Shown here: positions 1-6,158 of the stretch, piece by piece | Numbering within the stretch: the first letter of the stretch is position 1 | Layout of the letters: the number at the start of each line of letters is the position of its first letter | Assembly: GCA_913775005.1 (NCBI GenBank) | Contig: CAJYKY010000354.1 | Coordinates: forward strand, 1 to 7,941 | Direction: 5' to 3' | Length of the DNA: 7,941 nucleotides | DNA from: an uncultured Achromobacter sp. | GTDB taxonomy: Bacteria > Pseudomonadota > Gammaproteobacteria > Burkholderiales > Burkholderiaceae_B | Position numbers and translations under genes: made by a program | The notes under the pieces: generated by a model | What the model was told of the DNA's origin: nothing | The model's input: only the letters and a program-made list of their open reading frames with translations | Database searches by the model: none

Positions 1-8
1 TGTTGGCG

Positions 9-31
9 GGCGGCGCGTTTGGCGCGCCGCC
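9..31. repeat. GC-rich perfect inverted repeat (hairpin)
   Basis: The arms GGCGGCGCG (9-17) and CGCGCCGCC (23-31) are perfectly complementary across a 5-nt loop, TTTGG. No T-run follows on either strand, so it is not a canonical intrinsic terminator. It may be the end structure of an upstream gene's transcript, or part of the 3' end of a gene cut by the window edge. All three forward frames reach a stop by about base 100, and none gives a recognisable protein tail. Confidence 0.45.
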
Positions 32-74
32 GGACCAGATCTGTCCCATATAACTGTAAGCCCGTGACGAATCA

Positions 75-102
75 GGCGTTTTTCCAGTTTATCTGCTAAA
101 AT
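75..102 (+). promoter_or_regulatory. Candidate sigma-70 promoter with extended -10 for the rim/nus operon
   Basis: TAAAAT at 97-102 differs from TATAAT at one position and is preceded by TG plus one base (94-96), the extended -10 signature. The -35 region at 16-18 nt spacing is weak (about AGGCGT or GGCGTT, 74-80), which extended -10 promoters tolerate. The surroundings are T-rich in an otherwise GC-rich region. Transcription would start near 109 and give a leader of about 460 nt before rimP. A second, poorer -10-like element (CATAAT, 452-457) lies closer to rimP but has no good -35. Confidence 0.45.
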
Positions 103-108
103 CAATGG

Positions 109-564
109 TTTTCATGGCTGCGGGTCATTGCGATTTGCCTGGCGAGATACCTTGTAAGGTGCCTTGCAGGGTGGGTGGCCATGGCGCTTTTGGCGCAGCT
201 TGGGCAAGCGCAAGAGTGGTGTGCAGTGCTTGTGTGAAGTAATGGTTGCGTTGATTTTTGTAGTGCAACTACAGCGCAACTGGCATCAGAATTTGCGTTT
301 AGCGCTACCGGATTCACGTGTTGAAAGCGGTTGTTTTCAGCGGTGAGCCAGGGTGGCCAAGTTGAGAAAGCCTGCGGAAGTATGCCGTAGGAGCCTCTCT
401 AGATGCGGTTTAACAATCGCTCAGGGGCTCAGGGTTTCTCGCGGCGCAAAACATAATTTAGGTCGCAATATAGGGCGCTGCCCAGCATTGCTCCTTACGT
501 GTAGTAGGGAAGCGGCTGGGCTCTGCGCAATATCGGTGGGCTGGGCGTGCAGCCCATTTTTTTT
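109..564 (+). ncRNA. Putative structured leader RNA (or terminated small RNA) upstream of rimP
   Basis: This stretch of over 400 nt has no supported gene but several strong potential hairpins, ending in an intrinsic terminator. By eye: 245-250 pairs with 275-280 enclosing 259-264 with 268-273; 371-377 pairs with 385-391 (7 bp, one G-U); 391-398 pairs with 423-430 (one G-U) enclosing 405-410 with 415-420 (loop TAAC); 480-486 pairs with 515-521. It matches no tRNA, tmRNA, RNase P RNA or 6S RNA that I recognise. Gammaproteobacterial operons of this type often start with a tRNA-Met gene; none is visible here. It could be an untranslated leader with an attenuator, or an independent RNA ending at the terminator. 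The 5' end rests only on the promoter guess. Confidence 0.4.
537..564 (+). terminator. Intrinsic terminator or attenuator immediately upstream of rimP
   Basis: TGGGCTG (537-543) and CAGCCCA (550-556) form a perfect 7-bp, G+C-rich stem with a 6-nt loop (GGCGTG), followed directly by eight Ts (557-564). This is the textbook Rho-independent layout on the + strand; the reverse strand has no T-run. The T-run ends 6 nt before the rimP ATG (571), so any polymerase entering the operon from upstream must read through it. That suits attenuation control of the operon, perhaps by NusA encoded downstream, but the regulator is inference. Confidence 0.8.
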
Positions 565-570
565 GAGTAT

Positions 571-1074
571 ATGGCTGATTTATTCGCATTGACCGAAGAG
601 GCTCTGGCCGGCATGGACGTCGAACTCGTGGACGTCGAGCGTGCCGCCCTGGGCCTTTTGCGCGTAACGATCGATCGCGTCGGCGGTGTGCGCATCGAAG
701 ACTGTGAACAGGTGTCTCGCCAACTGTCGCGGGTGTTTGAAGTCGAAAACGTCGACTACAAGCGCCTCGAAGTGGGTTCGCCGGGCATTGACCGCCCGCT
801 GCGCACCGAGAACGAGTTCCGCCGCTTCGCTGGCGAGCGCATCGAGATCAAGCTGCGCGAGGCATTAGACGGACGTAAAGTCTTTTCCGGCACGTTGACC
901 GTGCCCGAAGACGACGCCGCCGCCTCGGACGCTGCTGCTGGAATGCACAAGACCGTGTTCGGTCTCGAATTTGAGGCAAAAAAGAACGAAATCCAGGTGT
1001 TGAATTTCACGATCGATGATATCGAACGTGCAAAACTGGATCCCGTTCTGGATTTCAAGGGCAAAAAGCGATGA
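571..1074 (+). CDS. rimP: Ribosome maturation factor RimP
   Basis: RimP binds the 30S subunit and helps its late assembly. The product is 167 aa. The N-terminal alpha/beta domain covers about residues 1-85 and holds the family signature LEVGSPGIDRPL (66-77); the SH3-like C-terminal domain runs from about 86. An Ala/Asp-rich insert (about 111-124) sits between conserved strands of that second domain. I chose the ATG at 571 (MADLF), which matches the N-terminus expected for the family. An upstream in-frame GTG at 547 lies inside the terminator hairpin and is unlikely. The Shine-Dalgarno is poor: only GAG at 565-567, 3 nt from the ATG, right after the terminator T-run. The gene ends in an ATGA overlap with nusA, indicating translational coupling. 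Confidence 0.96.
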   Translation: MADLFALTEEALAGMDVELVDVERAALGLLRVTIDRVGGVRIEDCEQVSRQLSRVFEVENVDYKRLEVGSPGIDRPLRTENEFRRFAGERIEIKLREALDGRKVFSGTLTVPEDDAAASDAAAGMHKTVFGLEFEAKKNEIQVLNFTIDDIERAKLDPVLDFKGKKR

Positions 1075-2549
1075 GTCGCGAAATTCTTCTGTTGGTCGAT
1101 GCCTTGGCGCGTGAAAAGAACGTCACGCGTGACGTCGTGTTCGGCGCGCTGGAAAGTGCGCTGGCCTCCGCCATGAAAAAGCGCTTCAAGGATGATGCGG
1201 ACATTCGTGTCGCCATCGATAGGGAAACCGGCGATCACGAAGGCTTCCGCCGTTGGCTGGTGGTGCCGGACGAAGCCGGCCTGCAAGAACCCGACAAGCA
1301 GGAAATGCTGTCGGATGCGGTGGAAATCGTTCCTGGCATCCAGGAAGGCGAGTACATCGAAGAGCCGCTTGAACCCATCGAGTTCGGCCGTATCGGCGCG
1401 CAGGCGGCCAAGCAGGCCATTCTGCAAAAGATCCGTGACGCCGAGCGCGAGCAAGTCCTGAACGACTTCCTTGACCGTGGCGAAAGCATCGTGTCCGGCA
1501 CGATCAAGCGCATGGACAAGGGCGATGCTATTGTTGAAACGGGCAAGATCGAAGCGCGCCTGCCGCGCTCCGAGATGATCCCGAAGGAAAACCTGCGGGT
1601 CGCCGACCGCGTTCGCGCTTTTGTGTTGCGTGTTGACCACGCGGCGCGTGGCCAGCAAGTGATCTTGTCGCGCACCTCGCCCGAGTTCATCCGCCAGCTG
1701 TTCGAGAACGAAGTGCCTGAAATCGAGCAAGGTCTGCTTGAGATCAAGGCCGCTGCCCGTGATGCCGGGGTGCGTGCGAAGATCGCTGTCGTGGCATACG
1801 ATAAGCGTATCGATCCCATCGGCACGTGCGTGGGCATGCGCGGTTCGCGTGTGACGGCAGTCCGCAATGAGCTGGGTGGCGAGCAGGTCGATATCGTGCT
1901 GTGGTCGGAAGACCCCGCGCAGTTTGTCATCGGCGCCCTGGCGCCTGCCAACGTCGAATCGATCGTCGTTGATGAAGACAAGCATGCGATGGACGTCGTC
2001 GTCGACGAAGAAAACCTGCCCAAGGCGATCGGCGCCAAGGGTCAGAACGTGCGCCTGGCGTCCGAACTGACCGGCTGGCAGATCAACATCATGACGCCGG
2101 AAGAAAGCCTGAATCGCCAGGAAGTCGAGCGCTCGGGCTTGCGCACCACGTTCATGAGCAAGCTGGACGTTGATGAGGAAGTCGCTGACATCCTCATCGA
2201 CGAAGGTTTCACCGGTATCGAGGAAATCGCTTACGTGCCCATGCAGGAACTGCTGGAAATCGAAGCGTTTGACGAAGACACCATCAATGAATTGCGCGCC
2301 CGTGCCCGCAATGCGCTGTTGACTGAGGCAATTGCCCAGGAAGAGCGTCTGGAAACGGCGCAGGATTTGCTTGAGCTTGAAGGCGTGACGCAAGAGCTGG
2401 CTGCGAAGCTGGCTGAGCGTCAAGTGCATACGCGTGATGATCTGGCCGAATTGGCAACGGACGAACTGGCGGAAATCGCCGGTTTGACCGAGCAGGAAGC
2501 CAGCGACCTCATCATGCGTGCCCGCGCCCATTGGTTCGACGAAGAATAA
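1071..2549 (+). CDS. nusA: Transcription termination/antitermination factor NusA
   Basis: NusA binds RNA polymerase and modulates pausing, intrinsic and Rho-dependent termination, and rRNA antitermination. The 492-aa product is close to E. coli length. Visible order: N-terminal polymerase-binding domain (about 1-125); S1 domain (about 137-203, GTIKRMDKGDAIVE); KH1 with GMRG (255-258); KH2 with GAKG (321-324); then two acidic helix-hairpin-helix repeats at about 365-425 and 430-492, the second ending WFDEE. Both C-terminal repeats are present, as in gammaproteobacteria and unlike the short Gram-positive form. The ATG overlaps the rimP stop, with AAGGG (1057-1061) as ribosome-binding site. In E. 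coli NusA autoregulates its operon; the terminator before rimP is a plausible target here, by inference. Confidence 0.97.
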   Translation: MSREILLLVDALAREKNVTRDVVFGALESALASAMKKRFKDDADIRVAIDRETGDHEGFRRWLVVPDEAGLQEPDKQEMLSDAVEIVPGIQEGEYIEEPLEPIEFGRIGAQAAKQAILQKIRDAEREQVLNDFLDRGESIVSGTIKRMDKGDAIVETGKIEARLPRSEMIPKENLRVADRVRAFVLRVDHAARGQQVILSRTSPEFIRQLFENEVPEIEQGLLEIKAAARDAGVRAKIAVVAYDKRIDPIGTCVGMRGSRVTAVRNELGGEQVDIVLWSEDPAQFVIGALAPANVESIVVDEDKHAMDVVVDEENLPKAIGAKGQNVRLASELTGWQINIMTPEESLNRQEVERSGLRTTFMSKLDVDEEVADILIDEGFTGIEEIAYVPMQELLEIEAFDEDTINELRARARNALLTEAIAQEERLETAQDLLELEGVTQELAAKLAERQVHTRDDLAELATDELAEIAGLTEQEASDLIMRARAHWFDEE

Positions 2550-2566
2550 CCAAAAGGACACGGGTC

Positions 2567-2598
2567 TGCGGTGGGTAGTGCTGTATGTATCCACCGCA
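2567..2598 (+). promoter_or_regulatory. Strong RNA hairpin in the nusA-infB gap
   Basis: TGCGGTGG (2567-2574) pairs perfectly with CCACCGCA (2591-2598). The stem extends inward by a G-U, a U-A and an A-U pair to about 11 bp around a 10-nt loop (2578-2587). It is the main feature of the 95-nt gap between nusA and infB. No T-run follows (only TTGTTTGT some nt downstream), so it is not a clear terminator. It could be a processing site, a 3' stabiliser of the rimP-nusA part, or a partial transcription attenuator. The remaining gap leads to a purine-rich stretch before infB. Confidence 0.55.
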
Positions 2599-2644
2599 AG
2601 TTCACGTTGTTTGTAATAGCTGCATATAGGGAAGAGAGAGCCTA

Positions 2645-5600
2645 ATGTCGAGTAATACCGTCGCCCAGTTCGCTACCGAGCTGAAAATGCCTGCCAATGT
2701 GCTGCTGGATCAGCTGCGCTCGGCGGGTGTTGACCTCAAATCGGTTGACGATTCCGTCACCGACAGCGACAAGGCGAAATTGCTCGAATCGCTGCGTCGC
2801 GCACATGGCGCGACCGAAGGCAAGAAGATCACCCTGACGCGCCGCCAGACGTCCGAGATCCGGCAGGCTGACGCCACCGGCCGCTCGCGCACGATTCAGG
2901 TCGAAGTGCGCAAGAAGCGCGTGTTCGTCAAGCGTGATCCCTCCGAAATCGCCCTGGAGCAGGCCGCGTCCGCACGTGCGGACGAGGAAGTTTCCGTCGA
3001 AGAAGAGCAGCAGGTGTCCGTGCCGGCTGCACCCGAGGCGCCTGCCGTGGTCGAGCCCCGCGAGACCACTCCCGTTGAAGCGGAGGCCGCGGCCCCCGTC
3101 GAAGCGGCAGAGCCCGTTGCTGTAGAAGCGCCCGCGCCGGTTGAAGCGCCCGCGCCTGTTGAATCCGTCGCGGCCGAAGTGCCCGCCACCGTCGAGGCGC
3201 AAGCGCCCGAAGTCCAGGCTGAGCCTGAACCGGAACCGACGCCGGCGCCTGCTCCTGCCGAGCCCGTGGCCGAAGAGGCCAAGCCCGAAGTTAAGACTGA
3301 ATCCACCGAGCCCAAGGCTGAAGAAGCCAAGCCGGAACCCGTTGTGCTAGCTAATAAGTCCGAAACACCTTCCCCCCAGGCCAATGCGCCGATCGCCCAG
3401 GCTCAGCCTGCTGCGAAGTCCGAACCCGTGAAATCCGCAGCGCCCGCAGCGGCCGCGCCCGCCGCCAAGGTGGGCAACCGTGCCGACAATCGTCGCGCTG
3501 GCCCGCCGCTCGCCGCTTCCGCTACGTCGGCTGGCCGCGATGAAGCGCGTCGTGCCGCCGAGGCCGAAGCCGCCGCGCTGCGCGAAATGTTGAACCGTCC
3601 CCGCAAGGTGCTGCGTGCGCCGGAACCGGAAGCGCCCGCCGCGGCTGCTGCGCCCATTTCGGGCACGCTGCACAAGCCGGCTGGCAAGCCCGGTGCCACG
3701 CCTGGCGCCAAGAAGGACGCCAAGCCCGCCGCGCCTGGCACGAAGAAGACCATCAAGACGGCCGAAGTCGCTTCGACCTGGTCTGATGACGCGTCGCGCA
3801 AGAAGCCTGCCGACAAGCCGGCAGCTCCGGCTAGCCGTGATGGCTGGCGTGCGGGCGGCAAGGGCGGTGGCAAGGGGGGCGGCCGTGGTGGCCGCAACCA
3901 GCAGAACGACCGCCGCAACGAGCCGGCACCGCAGGAATTCATCGCACGTGAAGTCCACGTGCCGGAAACCATCAGCGTGGCCGACCTGGCCCACAAAATG
4001 TCCGTCAAGGCCGCTGAAGTCATCAAGCAATTGATGAAGCTGGGCCAGATGGTCACCATCAACCAGGTGCTGGACCAGGAAACGGCCATGATCGTGGTCG
4101 AGGAACTGGGCCACGTGGCAATCGCCGCCAAGCTGGACGACCCGGAAGCCTTCCTGGACGAAACCGCCACGGTGTCCGAAGCCGAACAGCTGCCGCGCGC
4201 CCCGGTTGTGACCGTCATGGGCCACGTCGACCACGGCAAGACCTCGCTGCTGGATTACATCCGCCGCGCCAAGGTTGCCGCGGGCGAAGCCGGCGGCATT
4301 ACGCAGCACATCGGCGCCTACCACGTTCAAACCGAGCGCGGCATGGTGACCTTCCTTGACACCCCGGGCCACGAGGCGTTTACCGCCATGCGTGCTCGCG
4401 GCGCCAAGGCAACCGACATCGTCATTCTGGTGGTCGCTTCTGACGACGGCGTGATGCCGCAAACGCGTGAAGCCATCCACCACGCCAAGGCTGCGGGCGT
4501 GCCCATGGTTGTGGCCGTGACCAAGATCGACAAGCCGTCGGCCAACCCCGACCGCGTCAAGCAGGAACTGGTTGCTGAACAGGTCGTGCCGGAAGAATAC
4601 GGCGGTGACGTGCCCTTCGTGGGCGTGTCGGCCAAGACCGGCCAAGGCATCGACGACCTGCTCGAAAACGTCTTGCTGCAAGCTGAAGTGCTGGAATTGA
4701 AGGCCCCCGAAGACGCGCCCGCCAAGGGTCTGGTCATCGAAGCCCGTCTGGACAAGGGCCGTGGCCCGGTCGCGACGATCCTGGTGCAAAGCGGCACGCT
4801 CAAGCGCGGCGACGTCGTGCTGGCCGGCGCAAGCTTTGGCCGCGTTCGCGCCATGCTGGACGAAAACGGCAAGCCGATCCAATCGGCCGGCCCGTCGATC
4901 CCGGTGGAAATTCAGGGTCTGACCGAAGTGCCCGCCGCCGGCGACGAGCTGATGGCGTTGTCCGACGAGCGTAAGGCGCGCGAAATCGCGCTGTTCCGCC
5001 AAGGCAAGTTCCGCGACGTCAAGCTGGCCCGCCAACAGGCTGCCAAGCTGGAATCGATGTTCGACAACCTGGGCGAAGGCACGCAAACGCTTACCCTCAT
5101 CGTCAAGACCGACGTGCAGGGTTCGCAGGAAGCGCTGGTTCAGTCGCTGGTCAAGCTGTCGACCGACGAAGTCCGTGTGCAAGTGGTGCACGCGGCCGTG
5201 GGCGGCATCTCGGAAACCGACATCAACCTGGCAATTGCCTCGAACGCTGTCGTGATCGGCTTTAACGTGCGTGCAGATGCAAGCGTCAAGAAGCTGGCTG
5301 AGAACAACGGCGTGGACGTGCGCTACTACAGCATCATCTACGACGCCGTGGATGAAGTTAAGGCGGCCATGTCGGGCATGCTGGCGCCCGAGAAGAAAGA
5401 AGAGATCATCGGCCTGGTCGAGATCCGTGAGGTCTACAGCATCTCGCGTCTCGGTAACATCGCCGGTTGTATGGTGCTTGATGGCATCGTCCGCCGCGAC
5501 TCCCAGGTTCGCCTGCTGCGCAACAACGTCGTTCACTGGACGGGCCACCTGGAATCGCTGCGCCGCTTCAAGGACGACGTCAAGGAAGTCAAATCCGGCT

Positions 5601-5695
5601 TCGATTGCGGTCTTACGCTGCGCGGCAACAACGACATTCAGGTGGGCGACCAGCTGGAAGTCTTTGAAATCAAGGAAATCGCGCGTACGCTGTAA
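2645..5695 (+). CDS. infB: Translation initiation factor IF-2
   Basis: IF-2 is the GTPase that recruits fMet-tRNA to the 30S subunit and promotes 50S joining. At 1016 aa it is longer than E. coli IF-2 (890). Order: IF2_N-type domain (about 1-55); charged segment to about 105; long Ala/Pro/Glu-rich linker with a Gly/Lys/Arg-rich tract (404-417); a second IF2_N-type domain (about 431-485); G domain with GHVDHGKT (526-533), DTPGH (572-576), TKID (626-629) and SAK (662-664); then domains II to IV to the C-terminus. G4 has Thr where most IF-2 proteins have Asn. The ATG at 2645 follows a purine-rich region (AGGGA at 2628-2632 and GAGAGAG nearer). It begins MSSNTVAQFA, a normal betaproteobacterial N-terminus. 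I saw no convincing internal start like those giving the short E. coli isoforms. Confidence 0.97.
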   Translation: MSSNTVAQFATELKMPANVLLDQLRSAGVDLKSVDDSVTDSDKAKLLESLRRAHGATEGKKITLTRRQTSEIRQADATGRSRTIQVEVRKKRVFVKRDPSEIALEQAASARADEEVSVEEEQQVSVPAAPEAPAVVEPRETTPVEAEAAAPVEAAEPVAVEAPAPVEAPAPVESVAAEVPATVEAQAPEVQAEPEPEPTPAPAPAEPVAEEAKPEVKTESTEPKAEEAKPEPVVLANKSETPSPQANAPIAQAQPAAKSEPVKSAAPAAAAPAAKVGNRADNRRAGPPLAASATSAGRDEARRAAEAEAAALREMLNRPRKVLRAPEPEAPAAAAAPISGTLHKPAGKPGATPGAKKDAKPAAPGTKKTIKTAEVASTWSDDASRKKPADKPAAPASRDGWRAGGKGGGKGGGRGGRNQQNDRRNEPAPQEFIAREVHVPETISVADLAHKMSVKAAEVIKQLMKLGQMVTINQVLDQETAMIVVEELGHVAIAAKLDDPEAFLDETATVSEAEQLPRAPVVTVMGHVDHGKTSLLDYIRRAKVAAGEAGGITQHIGAYHVQTERGMVTFLDTPGHEAFTAMRARGAKATDIVILVVASDDGVMPQTREAIHHAKAAGVPMVVAVTKIDKPSANPDRVKQELVAEQVVPEEYGGDVPFVGVSAKTGQGIDDLLENVLLQAEVLELKAPEDAPAKGLVIEARLDKGRGPVATILVQSGTLKRGDVVLAGASFGRVRAMLDENGKPIQSAGPSIPVEIQGLTEVPAAGDELMALSDERKAREIALFRQGKFRDVKLARQQAAKLESMFDNLGEGTQTLTLIVKTDVQGSQEALVQSLVKLSTDEVRVQVVHAAVGGISETDINLAIASNAVVIGFNVRADASVKKLAENNGVDVRYYSIIYDAVDEVKAAMSGMLAPEKKEEIIGLVEIREVYSISRLGNIAGCMVLDGIVRRDSQVRLLRNNVVHWTGHLESLRRFKDDVKEVKSGFDCGLTLRGNNDIQVGDQLEVFEIKEIARTL
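3122..3157 (+). repeat. 18-bp tandem repeat in the infB linker (VEAPAP x2)
   Basis: Two adjacent 18-nt units (3122-3139 and 3140-3157) share the core GAAGCGCCCGCGCC and encode VEAPAP twice (residues 160-171). A third partial unit (GTTGAA) follows. Flanking sequence repeats similar PVEA/EAPA patterns. It is an in-frame tandem duplication in the disordered linker between the IF-2 N-terminal domains, and such tracts tend to vary in length between strains. Confidence 0.7.
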
Positions 5696-5718
5696 GGCGT
5701 CGCGAGGCATTATTTCTA

Positions 5719-6120
5719 ATGAGCCGTCACAAGTCCAAAGCCATCCCCGGCCGCAATCTGCGGCTGGCCGACCAGATCCAGAAGGATCTGGCCGGGATCA
5801 TCCAGCGCGAGATCGACACGAATCGCGCTGGCTTGATCACGCTGTCCGGCGTGGAACTGTCGACCGACTACGCGCATGCCAAGGTGTGGTTCACGGTGTT
5901 GGGCGCCGAGCCCGAAGCCGCCACTGCCTTGCTGAACGAAAAAGCCGGTTGGCTGCATTCCCAGCTGTACAAGCTGCTGCACATTCATACTGTCCCCACT
6001 TTGCGTTTCTTCCACGACGAGCAAATTGCCCGTGGTATTGAAATGTCGATCCTCATCGACCGCGCAAACCGGCCCGGCCCGCACTCGGGCGTGCCCGACG
6101 AACCTGAAGACCAGTCCTGA
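5719..6120 (+). CDS. rbfA: 30S ribosome-binding factor RbfA
   Basis: RbfA is a small KH-domain protein that binds near the 5' helix of 16S rRNA and is needed for 30S maturation, especially in the cold. The 133-aa product has the same length as E. coli RbfA. Visible family features: a basic N-terminus with RLADQIQKDLAGIIQREI (15-32), the strand VELSTDYAHAKVWFTV (45-60), the helix around residues 71-88, and VPTLRFFHDE (92-101). The acidic tail is short. The ATG at 5719 lies 23 nt after the infB stop; GAGG (5704-5707) is a somewhat distant Shine-Dalgarno. It follows infB and precedes truB, as in most proteobacteria, and acts in the same 30S maturation step as RimP. Confidence 0.96.
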   Translation: MSRHKSKAIPGRNLRLADQIQKDLAGIIQREIDTNRAGLITLSGVELSTDYAHAKVWFTVLGAEPEAATALLNEKAGWLHSQLYKLLHIHTVPTLRFFHDEQIARGIEMSILIDRANRPGPHSGVPDEPEDQS

Positions 6121-6158
6121 TCGGGCTGTCGTCACTGCTTTTCAACCGGATTTCGACG

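Noticed and set aside
105..242. 45-codon + strand frame in the rimP leader starting at ATG 105
   Set aside because: It begins almost at the putative -10, has no Shine-Dalgarno, and gives a Cys/Gly/Ala-rich peptide with no recognisable feature. A leader peptide cannot be excluded but is unsupported.
347..440. tRNA-like look (GGTGGCCAAGTTGAGAAAGC)
   Set aside because: It superficially recalls the D-arm of a class II tRNA, but there is no T-arm GTTCGA sequence, no matching acceptor stem and no CCA end.
353..592. 79-codon + strand frame crossing the terminator into rimP
   Set aside because: It runs through the terminator hairpin and T-run, overlaps rimP in another frame, and has no ribosome-binding site or family resemblance.
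1637..1651. Small perfect hairpin CCACGC/GCGTGG in nusA
   Set aside because: A 6-bp stem with a 3-nt loop in GC-rich coding sequence is expected by chance.
756..2594. 612-codon open frame on the - strand opposite rimP/nusA
   Set aside because: It lies wholly antisense to two well-conserved genes, its composition (His, Arg, Asp, Leu, Phe-rich) is typical of the complement of GC-rich coding sequence, and it resembles no family.
2601..2630. Promoter-like TTCACG and TATAGG before infB
   Set aside because: Both hexamers are weak matches with 18-nt spacing, and the gene is in an operon context; not enough to call.
3347..5710. 787-codon open frame on the - strand opposite infB
   Set aside because: Same reason: a shadow of infB codon bias, His/Val/Gly-rich with no recognisable domain.
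6085..6126. Hairpin TCGGG/CCCGA at the rbfA 3' end, with TCGGGC repeated after the stop
   Set aside because: Short stem, no T-run, and truB follows within the operon; not convincing as a terminator.
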